This document shows positions 16,114 to 28,550 of a DNA stretch of 64,000 nt, piece by piece. This DNA is from Dipteris shenzhenensis (Eukaryota > Polypodiophyta > Polypodiopsida > Gleicheniales), in the NCBI GenBank assembly GCA_047967505.1, contig CM106541.1; one strand, written 5' to 3'. Positions within the stretch are counted from its first letter, which is position 1, and the number at the start of each line of letters is the position of its first letter. The notes beneath the pieces were generated by a model, which ran no database searches, had not been told where the DNA came from, and saw only the letters and a program-made list of their open reading frames with translations. The position numbers were made by a program, and so were the translations under genes.

Positions 16114-16412
16114 AATGGAACCCTAGAACCTCCTTCCAACCTTTAAACTCCTTCTAAACCCTGCAACCCCAGTGAAGACGAAAGCCTTCATTACCTCAAC
16201 CATGATGATACACGTTCCTTTTACACATGTATGCACTATGATTTCTTACCACACTTAAGCCTATGTCTCTCATCGGAATATGACTCTAGGTCCTAAGCTA
16301 CACGTATACTACAAACGACAACCCCGATATATCTGTAGGTGACAAAAACCCTCGGAACCCTACATACTGAGAATACCTTGCTCTTCCATAGAAGCCGTGG
16401 CCGAGAGCCAAC
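16114..16412 (+). repeat. Dispersed repeat, probable 5' LTR of the following gypsy element
   Basis: About 265 bases from 16137 on match 47102-47366 closely (both include GAAGACGAAAGCCTTCATTA and GAGAATACCTTGCTCTTCC). The segment ends in CAACA just before a tRNA-Asp-type primer site. Its left boundary with the gag-only remnant is abrupt. The matching 3' LTR is not seen near 28400, so the LTR call is inference. Confidence 0.5.
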
Positions 16413-16415
16413 ATT

Positions 16416-16433
16416 TAGTGCCATTGTTGGGGA
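16416..16433 (+). promoter_or_regulatory. Probable gypsy primer binding site
   Basis: TAGTGCCATTGTTGGGGA resembles TGGCGCCGTTGTCGGGGA, the tRNA-Asp-type primer site used by many plant Athila/Tat-like gypsy elements. The changes are mostly C to T or G to A. Confidence 0.5.
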
Positions 16434-17100
16434 GACTAGCATCTCAAGTAATGAGTAAACATACGCAGGTATGTGTAAAAAACAAACTACTTCAAACTTT
16501 CATGAACATATCACTCAAGTTTCATTATCGGTTTAGGAAAATGCATGTTTTCTAGAAAAACAGCACCTTAAGGAGTAAATCAGACCATGTGATGGTTGTG
16601 AGAGTGTAGAGCTTGAAATTGTGAACATTTCTCCTTTTTACGAAAGCACATTCCGACACAACCACCAAAAGTTATGGGCAATCGATGATTAAAGATTCTA
16701 AATGCCATAACCTAAAAGAAAAATTAAAACCACGTTCCTAGTCAAACTTGGACAAATTCAAAGGTGCACATGTGTTTGACTAAATCCAGAGCTCCCCCTC
16801 CTTCCCTATAAAAGAGCACCCATCCCTCTCATACTTTTTCTTTCACATCTTGCCTCCATGCTCTTCCCCATTATGAGCCCTACATAAGAGACTCCTCCCT
16901 CTCCATCGACCACCGCCCTACTCCCATCCTCACATGGTAAGTTACTTCGAGCCCATCTCGCAGCAATAAGCTAGCCATCCACCCACCGTCCATTGGTCCT
17001 CAATAATCACATTACATCCATAAAGACTTGGAGAGCGTTCAGGTGACCATCTCTTCCTCCCTTTGGATTTCCATCAAGGTTTTCTGTTTTCTGTCAAGTT
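16434..17100. other. Leader of the gypsy element, no gene
   Basis: Untranslated leader between the probable primer site and the pyrimidine tract. CCCTATAAAAGAGC near 16803 resembles a TATA box, but its use is unknown. Confidence 0.4.
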
Positions 17101-17106
17101 TTTCGT

Positions 17107-17651
17107 CCGTCGAGTTTTTTATTTTTTCCCCCTCCCCCTCCTCCATCTCCCCCTCCACCCTCCCCTCCATCTCCACCACCCACATCCCCTCCCCCTCCTC
17201 CATCTCCCCCTCCACCCTCCCCTCCATCTCCAACACCCACATCCCCCCTCCCTCCCTCCATTCTGCCCCCACCCTCCCCTCCATCTCCACCACCCACATC
17301 TCCTCCCCTTCGTCCATCTCACCTTCCACCATCCCCTCCATCTCCACCACCCACATCCCCCCTCCCTCCCTCCATTCCCCCCCCACCCCACCTCCATCTC
17401 CACCACTCCTTTTTCCTTCCCCCCGAGTTCCCCCCCTCTCCCTCCACCACCACCCTTTCTTTCCCCCCCCAACCCCCCTCCTCCATCTTCCCCTCCACCC
17501 CTGTCCATCTCCACCACCAACCCCCCCCCTCCATCTCCCCCTCCACCACCACCCTCTTTCCCCCCCTCCTCCATCTCCACCTCACCCCCTTCACCACCCC
17601 CATTTCCCCCCCCCCACCCCCACCCCCCCCCCCCTCTCTCTCTCTCTCTCT

Positions 17652-17683
<32 letters not shown>

Positions 17684-17760
17684 CCCCCCCTTCTCTCTCT
17701 TTCTCTCTCTTTCCCCCTTCTCTCTCTCTCTCTCTCTCTCTTTCCCCCCTTCTCTCTCTT

Positions 17761-17831
<71 letters not shown>

Positions 17832-17833
17832 TC

Positions 17834-17888
<55 letters not shown>

Positions 17889-18371
17889 TCTCTCTACCCC
17901 CCCTCGCTGGCCGCTCCTCCCCTAACCTACCTAATCCTAGTACTAAAGCAAGGGCCTAAGCCCTTGCTGTTGCTGCAAAGGGCAGCTTGGTGGCCCGTGG
18001 CGACGCTCTCCCACCCCCACCAACTCCCCTCCGCTCCTAACCACCCCCTCTTTATGCTCCCCCTTCACTCCCGCTCGTCCCCTATCTGCGCTCCCCCTCC
18101 CCTCTGCCCTGTGCCCATGCTCTCCCCCTCTCCTCTGCCCCGCGTCCACGCTCTCCACCTCCCCTCCCCTCTCTGCCCTTAGCCACCTCCCCTCCCCTCT
18201 CTGCCCTTAGCCCCCTCCCCTCCTCCCATGCCCTCAGCCTTCGCCCCCCCTCCCCCTCCCCCTCCCCTCCACCCTCCCGTCCACCCTCCCCTTCCCTCTA
18301 CCCTCCCTACTACCCCCTCGCCGCTGTGCAAAACCACCCCCCCCGCCGCCGCAACATACCCCCCCCCACAA
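17107..18371. repeat. 1.2 kb almost pure pyrimidine tract
   Basis: CCT/CCA-rich sequence grades into long (TC)n and poly-C runs (densest 17630-17900) and then CCCCT-rich sequence. Nearly all purines are on the minus strand. The Pro/Ser/Leu frames across it, up to 384 codons, are products of composition. It lies inside the gypsy leader. Confidence 0.9.
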
Positions 18372-18376
18372 AGTTA

Positions 18377-18541
18377 TTTATTAAAAAAACTAACCTAAAC
18401 CTAACCCTAGGTTAGTTTAACCTAAGTTAGGTTAATTTAACCTAGGTTATGTTAGTTTAACGTAGGTTACGTTAGTCTAAACCTAGGTTAGTTATTAACA
18501 ATTAGGTTAGTTTAACTAACCTTTAGTTAGTAACTAATTGT
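18377..18541. repeat. AACCTAGGTTA-type repeats, partly palindromic
   Basis: More than ten copies of CCTAGGTTA, TAACCTA or close variants in about 165 bases, in both orientations (for example TTAACCTAGGTTA). The CCTAAACC word is telomere-like, but the mixed orientation argues against a telomere array. Confidence 0.75.
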
Positions 18542-19230
18542 AGTTAATAAAGCTAGCTAGGTTAATTTCCCAATTATAATAACTAGGAGGATATAGGCTA
18601 GTTAATCTAACTAGAATTCACTTGGCTCAAACCCCTCCATTGGACTTAAAGTCCATTCACACCACCCTTAAGAACCCCCCCCAAAAAAGCCAAATTTACC
18701 CCTACTTTAACCTCTCGTAACTCATCTGTTTGGGATCCAAACTGGACCCCGTTTGAACCAAGATTTCACACATGGAAACACCACACTATGGGGTATTTTT
18801 CTAGCCCATTGTACACCATTTTGGCATCCCTAGCACTGGCTCATTTGTGCCCCCGTACGGGCCTCGTTTTGCACAAATTCGCTCGTATCTTCACGTCGTG
18901 ACCTCCGATTGATGATCCCTCTGCACCGACACACTTCCCTACACATTTAGGTGATCTTAGGCACATTATTAACATGACGGTCCCTACACAAACTAACACC
19001 ACTCTAACCCTCCCAACAAAACTACATCAACACCTGCACTTGCGGTAGAGACACCCTTTGCAAATCTCACGCAATCTACATGCAGCTATGTTTCGGCCAA
19101 CACCTCTGACTCCAACGCTCACCAAATCTGCATACAACTCCGCTACAACCACTGCCCCTGACAATCCTCTACCCCAAATCCCCCCGTGAGATTCAATCAA
19201 TCCCTTTAACTCCTCCATGCCACAACATGG
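18542..19230. other. Gypsy leader before gag, no gene recognised
   Basis: Mixed-composition sequence between the AACCTA repeats and gag. Only short frames. Confidence 0.4.
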
Positions 19231-19329
19231 TTGGACGCCGTCGCGCGACAATGATGGGGATATCAACCTCGATGCAGAGACTGACAATTTCTTTAATTGA
19301 AGAAATAATAACAATCAAGGCAGGCGCCC

Positions 19330-20110
19330 CTTGGGAAAAGTGGAACTTCCCAAATATAATGATAGGGGAGATCCAGCTCGATTCCTCCAGCATTTTGATG
19401 CCGCATGCCGAGTAGGTGGAGATCAATCCCCATGAAACCAAGGTGGCTTGGTTTCCCATGGCCTTAACTGATGAAGCGTCTGAATGTTACCTAGACCTTC
19501 TAGTGGAAGAGCGTGCCACATGGGACCTACTTCAAATAGAATTTAAAAGACGCTTTCAAACGGAGAGGCTCCAAGATGATCCCGCTCTCCAACTAAGCAA
19601 GATCGAACAAGGCGGTCGAGAAGATGTACGCACGTACCTGGGTAAGATGAAAAGATTAATCGCCAAATGTGACCCACGCCCAGATGCAAAGTACCTCACG
19701 GACTGGCTCATTGTAAGATTAAGAAAGAAAATCTGAAAGGATATGAAAAAGATAAGTAGCTATGAAACGTTCAGTGCTGCTCATGTGGCAGCCATTGACA
19801 TCAAGGATGGCATGACTGACTCAGACACTAGCAGTGATGACGGCAGATCTAGTGTGCGAGATAAGCACTCGAAAAAGGGCAAATCAAAGTCCATTGCTGA
19901 AACATCAAATGAAGATCGCCTAGAGGCCATGACCATGAAGCTGAAAGAAGACATGATGCAGGCCATGGAACAAAAACTTCACTTGTCTCAGCTACCAACT
20001 CAGACATATCCATGGTGAGAAAATGTCTGGTGTCCACATTGCATGGACAATCATATAGCAAATGAGTGCCCGGTCGTAAGAGTCACGATCACTGCACAAG
20101 CAAATCCACC
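19330..20110 (+). pseudogene. Gypsy gag, broken
   Basis: Starts in one frame (KYNDRGDPARFLQHFDAACR) and continues after a shift near 19410 as ETKVAWFPMALTDEASECYL, FKRRFQTERLQDDP and REDVRTYLGKMKRLI. These are signatures of the plant retrotransposon gag fold (Retrotrans_gag). Stops follow at about 19735 and 20017. A Cys/His piece WCPHCMDNHIANECP near 20030-20075 is the first zinc-knuckle-like motif. Confidence 0.8.
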
Positions 20111-20431
20111 GTCAAGGTTGTGGTGCCATATTTGAGTCATCGGCGGCCATGATGAAAACAGTTGCATCTTTAACATACGCAACAACCCGCCTCGCCTCAA
20201 CAATACCAAGCGGCACCCATGCCAGTGTACAAGCAACTGGCACTTGTACAAGTGCCCCTAGCTCCGAGGCTAAATCCTGTTCCCGTTCGGACACAAGTCC
20301 CACATTTACTCAGGAATCCGAATCCATGACCATATCCAAAAGCACCAAATCCAGCTCCTCAGGCAGTTCCAATACATCAATTACAAGCCGATGAAGTAGA
20401 CTCATCATTTGAGTATGAAATAGAGTACCCA

Positions 20432-21865
20432 GTGTACTATGTAGAAGGTTTAGAGGGTCTAATACTAGTTTATGCAAATCAAGTACGTCCCAACACATAT
20501 CGAGCACCAATCAAGTGCTATGGTTGTGGAGAAAATCACCGGATCGCAAAGTGCCCTGATCTTGGTAGCCCCACTACATTCCAACCACCCTGCAGAGATT
20601 GTGGCATAGGACATGCCTGTATGGCTTGTCCCATGAAAAATAAAGTCCCACAACAAACACAGGTTAAGCCTGACATCCCAATCGGCATCATTGAGGTGGA
20701 CCATCAAAGTGTGGGTGCGGCAAGTGTAATATCACAACCTGTAAATGTAATTAGATGCCAACAAAAAGAGGCCACCAAGGACCCTAACATTCCAATCCAA
20801 CCAAAGCGACTTCTTAAAAAGAAAGCACAAGTGCCTCCACCTTCGCCAAGCAATGAGCAGCTGAGCTCATCCACATCAACTCCCCAGCCTCAAATAAAAG
20901 AAGGTCCATACTCAAATGCAGAGGTGGAGAAGGCTCGTTTTTTGGGACTGCAACAATGGGTACTAAAGGAGCATGCTCAATTTGAGGCTGAGAAACAAGC
21001 TCAAGACCCAATCCATGACTTGGCCCCACAAAGTATTGATACTGTACTCAAGCCTCTGTTCCAACAACAAACTCCACAACATAATGTACCGCCACATCAA
21101 CTTGAAGGAGCTGCACGCTCTAGCATCCTGAGTTGCCCTGTGTCAATTCCCATCGGAATCCTCCTATGGAATTGTCCCAATCTTTGGCAGAGTTTCAAAG
21201 GATGGATTGAACTCTCAAATCCTCTTCCACCTATGAACAACATCGAAGATATCCCTGTGCGGATGGGTGAGAGAGATGACATACACAACATTACTGTGCC
21301 TTTGATCCACAAGGCATATAATGAATTCCAAGCCATAGTGGATGGTGGAGCAGGTGTAGATGTCCTATCAAAGTAGCTCTACGAAGAATGGGGTCTCCCA
21401 CCAATGCAAAAGGCTAATTTCAACATACACCTTGCCGATGATTCATGGGCTAAACCCTTGGGAATAGTAAATGGCGTGTCCACAAAGATCGAAGGAGTCT
21501 GCTTTTCCCTTCAATTCACAATTTTGGATCTCCCCAAAAAATCCTATCAAATCTTACTGGGCCATCCTTGGTTACGGGAAGCATTAGTCCTCCATGATTG
21601 GGGAGCTGATAGACTGACAATTCGAAATCGCGACACCGCAGTCAAGGTGAATGTGCGAACAAGAGCTATAAAACCAATTGTGCCTAGAACATTGGATGAC
21701 ACATCTTCAACGACAATATCAAGCAAATCAACTCCCTTGCAACAACATGCCATAGCGGGCGATTCACAAAGCAATGTAAATAACTGGATACAAACATTGG
21801 CAACCATCAACAACTGCCATTCATTAGACCCCATCTTCTCACAGATAGATGCTAAGGCACTATAG
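20432..21865 (+). pseudogene. Gypsy gag-pol linker and aspartic protease, broken by one TAG
   Basis: The frame 20432-21376 begins with two Cys/His clusters (CYGCGENHRIAKCP; CRDCGIGHACMACP), then a Gln/Pro-rich linker, then the protease entry FQAIVDGGAGVDVLSK. The catalytic D-S/T-G triad reads Asp-Gly-Gly, so the active site is damaged. A TAG at 21374-21376 splits it from LYEEWGLPPM and ILLGHPWLRE (21377-21865), the flap and C-terminal part. The TAG stands where Gln would fit (SKQLYEEW). Confidence 0.75.
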
Positions 21866-21923
21866 GTAGATCCTCGACTCACACATGAAGAACCAATCGA
21901 TCTAGAGATTCCATTCTTTATGG

Positions 21924-22686
21924 GTGGCTGACCTCGAGTGGGATAATGAACCTGAAGAAGGTACCCATACCAATGATGACTCAAGTTTTCCTTGGGACCT
22001 TAAAACAGAAGCTGAGAATGTTGAAATTAAAGATCAAATCTTTGATAATGACTTAGCCATTCTGCATGCCCTAATGGCAGTTGAACTTCTGAAAGTTGAA
22101 CCTCCAAAGTTGAATAATAGCAGAAGATCCCACCACAAAGTTGAAGGAGGAAAACACAGAAAAGCCAAGGCGGAACACTTCAATAAATTCGAATGCGTCC
22201 AAAGAAGGATCGCCGAATTGTACCTTGCAAAGCCAGCTCCCTCAAAATCAGAACCACCGCCTCTTAAATGGTCCCTTGAGGGACTGGAAGGAGTATGCGC
22301 AGCAAATGAACCCTTACTGGGGGAAACACGTTACCAGTGGAAAAGTTACCCCACAGTTCCCAACATGAGAAGTTTCAGAAATAGAGCAGAAATATAAGCC
22401 ACATGTGCGTATGAAGTTCGATCAAGAGACTTCAAAAAAAGAAAGTTAAAAAGAGCCTAACAAATTAGTAAATGCAACTATGCCACCCGGTACACATAGC
22501 ACATGTCAGGCTAGTCCAACACCATCAGAGGCTGATCTTCGAGAAGTGTCAGAATACTTCAAGAATTACACAAGTGGTAGTGCGCCAATAGTAATGCGAA
22601 GACCACTAAGGGAGTATGAAGTTCAAGAAACCGAAGGCATTGGAGAAACTCCAATCTATGAGGGACCAAAAAAACATGCACAATAA
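21924..22686 (+). pseudogene. Gypsy protease-RT linker, broken
   Basis: Acidic frame at 21924-22397 (ADLEWDNEPEEGTHTND) and another at 22480-22686 join protease to RT. No catalytic motif. Stops and a frame change near 22400 show decay. Confidence 0.5.
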
Positions 22687-22715
22687 ACCTCGCCCTTGAA
22701 GGGGAGGAAGAACAA

Positions 22716-24170
22716 TTGGTTTTCATTGGGAAACAACTTCGGCAAGAAGATGAAACCAAACTCAAAGCACTCCTAATGGAATACCATGACTGCCTAGCAT
22801 GGTCATACAAAGAGATGAAAGGAATTTCACCAGACGTGGTAGTACACATGATACCTATAAGGGAAGGTAGTCACCCTAAGGTATGTGGACCTTATCGCAC
22901 AAATCCTAAGTATGGCACCATGGTTTATGATGAGCTGGAAAAACTCCTAGATGTCGGATTCATCTACGAGATAGAGCACACTGATTGGGTTTCACCCATT
23001 GTCATTGTGCCTAAATGCAACAAGAAGCTCAGAATATGCATAAACTTAAAGAATGTGAATGCCGCCACAATTAGGGATCACTATCCCCTACCCTTAACAA
23101 AAACAGTGTTGGAAAAGGTGGCAGGCTCCGAAATATATAGCTTCTTCGATGGCTTCAGTGGCTATAACCAAGTGCAAATTGCTCCTAAAGACCAATCAAA
23201 AATAGCATTTGCTATAGAATGGGGTATTTTTGCATATAGAGTCATGCCATTCAGCCTTTGTAATGCCTCGGCCACATTCTAGCAGGCAGCGAGTCACGTT
23301 CACAACTTTCAAGTCATTTCTGAATGAGTTTTTACAGATGTTCTTGGATGATTTGTGCATCCATTCAAACAAAAAAGACCACTTCAAATGTCTTGAAGCA
23401 ATACTAATCAAATGTAGGGAGTATGGCATCTCCCTAAATCCAACAAAATGTCGTTCATGGTCACCCACGGAGTTGTTTTGGGACACATCGTCTCTCAGCA
23501 TGGGATTGCAACAATTGACATGGACAAAATCAAAATCATCATGAAATTTCCTCCTCCTGAAAATTCCAAAGGTGTACAGGTCTTTATGGGACATGCTAGC
23601 TATTATAGAAGATTTATATTACGGTATGCCATGATAGCTAGACCACTTTACAAATGATTAGTAGTGGAATTCTTATGGACTGAAGAGTGCGACCAAGCCT
23701 TTGAGCTTTTAAAGTGGCGCCTAATCACAGCACCCATTCTTATATCTCCCAATTGGGATATTGATTTTCATGTTCATACTGATGGATCCAAGTATGCGAT
23801 TGGGAGTGTGCTTTGTCAACCTGGTGAACATAAGAAAGACTACCCATTCTACTTCGCCAATTGACAACTCAATGATGCAGGGATCAACTATACCACCACA
23901 AAAAGATAAGCCCTAGCAATGGTGTATAGTGTAAAGAAATTTCGGCACTATCTACTATTGGCAAATGATTTTGTCTTCTACACCGACCATCAAGCATTGC
24001 TTTATCTTGTGAACCATCTGTGTATAACAGGAAGAATAACCAGATGGCTCCTCTTGCTTCAAGAATTCAACTTCAAAATAGTGGTCCGCAAAGGTGCCCA
24101 ACACTACATTGCTGATCACATGTCTCGTGTCAAGTCGGGAGAAGAAGCCACTGGAGTAGAAGACGACTTA
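22716..24170 (+). pseudogene. Gypsy reverse transcriptase and RNase H, broken
   Basis: RT begins at 22716. Fingers and palm show DWVSPIVIVPKCNKKLRICI and YSFFDGFSGYNQVQIAP. A TAG at 23281-23283 follows NASATF. The catalytic box reads FLDDLCIH in another frame (about 23340). The connection reads GHASYYRRFI. RNase H spans about 23680-24130: FHVHTDGSKYAIGSVLCQ, YSVKKFRHYLL, FYTDHQALLYL, ending IADHMSRV. At least five stops or shifts make it non-functional. Confidence 0.85.
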
Positions 24171-24179
24171 CCAGATGCC

Positions 24180-24945
24180 ACACTATTTCAAATAGATGCT
24201 ATTTCAGAGTGGTGTGGAGATATCATTGGGTACTTAATGGCGGGAAGACCACCTTCTAAAATGAAAGCAGTGGATGCCAGAAAATTGATTCTAAAGGCTG
24301 CACCCTATCCACTCATTGCAGGACAACTATACAAGATGGGCAAGGACCAGATATTAAGAAGATGTGTAATGCCTCATGAGATCATGCCAATCTTGAGTGA
24401 AGCCAATCTTGTGTAATGCCTCATGAGATCCATGAAGGATTTATGGTAATCCATAGTAAAAGCACACCCTACTACCCCCAAGGGAATGGACAGGCCGAAT
24501 CCACCAACAAAATAATATGCATTATCCTCACCAAGGTAGTAGAACCACAGCGTTCTGATTGGGCAGAGAAACTAAATGCAGCCATATGGGCATACAGAAC
24601 CACACTCAAGGTCAATACAGGGAACACACCTTTTCAATTGGTGTACGGCCTTGAAGCTGTGGTCCCACTAGAATTTGTAATACCAAGTCTACGCATAGCA
24701 GTACGAGAATGCATGGGAGACCATGAATCCTTGAAAGAAAGACTCTATTAGTTGGAGAAGCATACAGAGACAAGACTAGTTGCCTACCATGCCATGACAA
24801 TAGAAAAACACAGAAGAAAGGCATGGTTTGATAGAAATCTTAAAGCTAAAGACATCAAGGAAGGTGACTTGGTCCTATTATACAATGCCAAAGTACACAA
24901 GGGGAAACTGAAGTATCTAGGTCAAGGACCCTATTGAGTATGAAA
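24180..24945 (+). pseudogene. Gypsy integrase with deleted catalytic core
   Basis: The N-terminal part (LYKMGKDQILRRCVMPHE, about 24330-24390) jumps at about 24416 straight to the end of the core (YYPQGNGQAESTNKI) and the C-terminal region (WAYRTTLKVNTGNTPFQLVYG; later DLVLLYNAKVHKGKLKYLGQGPY). The HHCC finger after the first His and the first two catalytic Asp are gone. CCTCATGAGATC occurs on both sides of the junction, so a short-repeat deletion of roughly 600 bases is likely. Confidence 0.8.
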
Positions 24946-25389
24946 GATGAATCCCATCGGAGCTGTGCTACTAGAAACATTGGATGGAGTCCAATTCAAC
25001 ACAATAATAAATGGGAGCTGACTAAAGCTCATCTACATCAACACGCAAGCCATCCCCAACAAAAACAAAGATTTGGGAAACCAAGTCTTCCTTAGTTAGG
25101 ATTAGATTGTATCACGAGCACTCACTTGCATATGTACATCTTTGCACATATAGGTAGCATTAATCGATTTTAACCTAGGGCTTAGAAGTGATGCCTGAGT
25201 TCTAGCTGTCTTATGAAAATCGCATGAAGTGATGCCTGAGTTCTAGCTATCCTATGAAAATCCCAGCAATAAAAAAAGCATATAGTTAGTCCCTACCTAG
25301 CTACTAGGTCACGTGCACTCACATGCAAGCTTTCTCTTAGACACATAGATGATTGCATGAATAATTGTACCACACACTTTCATTCCACA

Positions 25390-28300
25390 CTCTCAAAGCA
25401 TGTATAAAAATAAGATCTCCCACAAACACACAGAAAGGTTATACCTGCATGCCAACCAATCTAATGATCAATGGTACAGCACATGGACATGGATGCACAT
25501 TCAGACAAGATGCCGCCACTAAAGAGGATGCACAAAAAGAGCCACCGCCTCAACCACAAGACCCCCTCCAGAGTTTGTAGCCATCTACATCCTCTTAACC
25601 ACAATGACCACAAGCATTTGTGGTCCAGAGCGATAGCTCCAAAGAGGATTCAATGCATAACCAAGAAGAACAAATGCCACCCCAGTCACCACCGGCCTAC
25701 ACAACCATTGACGGGGCCTAGTCACTGGAACTTGTTTGGCCACCCACATCGACTTATGCTCTTTCCCAAGAAGCAACATCTTACTTAGAGCAAAGGGGTC
25801 TAGACAGTTTGCATGAGAGCCTAAAAGCCTTGGAGGATAGTCCTACAATGGCCACATACATCAGGGACTTTCTCCATTCTTACCACTCCAGCAATGCAAA
25901 GGTTGGCAAGTACGGTACATTCACTGTACATTAGAGCCCACTAAACATTATCCTCGACATTACAGTCATTCAAAGGGATTTCTCACTGCCAACACATGGT
26001 TCCAAATACCCTACACGGCCTACCGATGCGAAGTTTCTCGAGGTATAGTCTCTCCTCACCAAGGGCACACTATAGGGACGGCATATTGCTTTGCACAATC
26101 CTTAACCATCGCCTCAAGGAAGCAGCAGAATTCCTATCCACAATCCTGGGGGTTAAGTGCGGCAAGAATCAATTCCTTCCACTCCGCACATTTGTTTTGC
26201 TGAGTAGGAAGCTAAAACAAGACTGGGTCCAGCAGTTAGTCATCTTCTTTACAAAGAAACTAGATGGTTCATCAGGCCAAAAATGTAAAATTCCACACTT
26301 ATTGGCTATAATCATAAAAAAAGAACTACAAGAAAGAGAAATGACTCTGTACCAGTCACCAAAACCAATTGAGGAGTTGGACGTACCCTTCTCACCAGTA
26401 TGGGAGCCGTCACCAACTTCTCCTACTATCACATTGATAAGTGCAGATGCCTTAAAAGAAATACCTATTCTAGAGTTCGAGATTGAGGAATTGCCCCACG
26501 AGATGCTACAGCTCAGTGCACAACTGCAACCAATATATCTCCAACAATAGCAGCAACCAGATCCTAAGGCAAGATTGAAACCAAAACTTGAGGAAAGATT
26601 GGCACTAGAGCCTGAGGCTACATCATCACTAGAACCGCCCATCGATGCCATGTCAGTCGATGAGCCACAAGGGTAGCTAGTGCCAGAACAGTATGACTAT
26701 TGTACACAAGGGACTGAAATAACATTGGAATAACCTCCCCAAGTACTATAGAATCATTTGGATGGCTACATGGGCACCACTTGTATGAGTAGTATCGTGA
26801 GACCTCATCACCATCTATCATTCTCCAACATCAAGCTAGCCAAATGATCCAAAAGTCAGAACTATTCACTAGCTTGGCCAAGGAAGAATATGCAAGAGAA
26901 TTGGACAGATAGACTGCAATAGAAATTGAAGACCAATTCCAGGCAATCGCCATAGATGTCAAGGCACTTCGGGTGCAGATAGATGAGAAGGAGGTACAAG
27001 AAGTGCACATGAACCAAGCTCTCCAAGCTCAAGAGAAGGCAGTGAGGGATGTGACCTCCAACCTCCACCAAAGTCAAACACATCTGATAGCAACAGTACA
27101 AGCAACGACAGATCTACTATAACTCCTTGACATCCGCACATGCTCAGCAGATGGAGATAGTGGCACACGCTCGACTCACTCTAATTCATAAAGAAGAAGA
27201 GCTCCAAGATTGCAAAGACAAGCTTGAAGAAATGAAACAATCTTTGGTAGTACATGCCTTCAGCATTGACGAGCTTACAAAGGAATGCATAATCTTAAAA
27301 GACCAACTTGCTACCGCTAAAGAGGCCAGCACTTCACAAATGCACAAATCTTAGACCAATGGTCCAATACCACTGAAGACATTCCTCAATAGGCAAAGGT
27401 CACCTTGCAAATGAGAAAGCTTAAGGAGGCATATACAACCCTCTACCATCAATACAAAGAAAAAATGAATGAGATGCACTCCCAAAATATACTACATCTC
27501 CAAGCTTGAACTCCAATTGCTAATGCAAAACAATGAGGCATTGGAAGACAATACCAATGAAGCCCCACTACAATGCACAACAGTGGTGTACCAAGAGCTT
27601 GTGGCTGCTCTACAAGTGGAAGATCACCTCAACACACGCATGCTTATCCAATGGAAGCACCTCCAAATCAAGATCATATCTACTCATCCAACAATCAAAT
27701 GGGAACGCTCCATAGGAACCAAAACCCTGTGCATAATTTGCCAAGACTTGTCCGACGATGAGAAAAATGTCTTCTTCCTGTCTACACATGCCGGGTTTAT
27801 AGCACTCAAGACGGATGCTTTCATTGCATATGTATGCCTCATGGGTAGTCCTCCCCTCAGGGTTATTGTAGGTTTGTTGCCATTGCTACAAAGACCATCA
27901 CTATTATTTGCAAGGCACGACATAACCTCGACATCCCACCCATGCAGTTGATGATCCCATCGCACCAGCAAAAAGAAGTGTCGGAAGAGGACAAAGCCTA
28001 TCTCACATCCAACTTCCCATATCTAACCACTCTTTCTGCCAACCTCATAACCTCACTTACCCTTGCTGCTACCACCCTCTTAACCTTCCCTGAGCTCCAT
28101 CCTAACATCTATTCCCTCCATCGTCTCTTTGCTCATGCCTCTCACCATTTTCAACTAGCCCAACAGTCACAAACTTACGAGCCCCTCACACCTAGCTTCT
28201 TCCCCTCCCTTGCTAACCCTCCCCTTGAGGATTACTAAGCTGCTCAAACCATTTGCCCAGTTCTTCCCCCCCTCCCCTCTGCTCCCCCTTCTGCAACTAA

Positions 28301-28400
28301 CACTCTTTCATATTTCTCCCCCATGTCCCCAGATTCTCTCCTTGCCCCGTCATCACCTCCGACACTACTTGTGCTTCCATCAGGAAAAAATGACACAGTA
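25390..28400 (+). pseudogene. Gypsy post-pol coding region (extra ORF), decayed
   Basis: Plus-strand frames at 25996-26550, 27127-27354, 27469-27951 and 27942-28238 (with a Pro/Ser-rich tail to about 28400) read in order. The first has LPLRTFVLLSRKLKQDWVQQ and a Glu-rich C-terminal half. The second is coiled-coil-like (HKEEELQDCKDKLEEMKQS). The third has TLCIICQDLSDDEKNVFFLS with a Cys-x2-Cys. Athila and some Tat-like gypsy elements carry an extra ORF after integrase, sometimes called env-like. No signal peptide or membrane segment is visible here. Confidence 0.5.
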
Positions 28401-28536
28401 GCGAGCTCTTAAATTCATTTCATCAAAAGATGTATTCCTTTCATTAAAAAGACGTTTTAATTTATTAGATAAATTCAATAAACTATACGATTCCTATCAA
28501 GTGCATTCCAAAAACTATACAATCCCCTATTCCGCT
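28401..28536. other. Left end of the palindrome-joined unit array
   Basis: AT-rich sequence running into CCCCTATTCCGCT at 28536, which would be the 3' terminal inverted repeat of a leftmost unit whose start is not found. Confidence 0.4.
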
Positions 28537-28550
28537 GGCGGAATAGGGGA
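28523..28550. repeat. Palindromic unit junction 1
   Basis: TATTCCGCT joined to GGCGGAATA at 28536/28537. With the flanking CCCC and GGGG it is a 28-bp inverted repeat with only the central bases unpaired. Confidence 0.85.

Larger units (their letters stand above)
16114..28400 (+). mobile_element. Long decayed Ty3/gypsy retrotransposon
   Basis: Order on the plus strand: probable LTR and primer site (16.1-16.43 kb), long leader with a pyrimidine tract (16.4-19.2), gag (19.3-20.1), Cys/His linker (20.4-21.2), protease (21.3-21.7), RT and RNase H (22.7-24.1), integrase pieces (24.2-24.95), and a post-pol coding region (25.4-28.4). This order and the primer site fit the Athila/Tat side of plant gypsy elements. 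All frames carry stops or shifts. No 3' LTR was identified, so the right boundary is approximate. Confidence 0.75.

Noticed and set aside
17028-18182. 384-codon Pro/Ser/Leu frame as an extensin-like cell-wall protein
   Set aside because: It follows a (CCT)n/(TC)n tract with no Ser-Pro-Pro-Pro-Pro or Tyr motif; a second frame is open over the same DNA.
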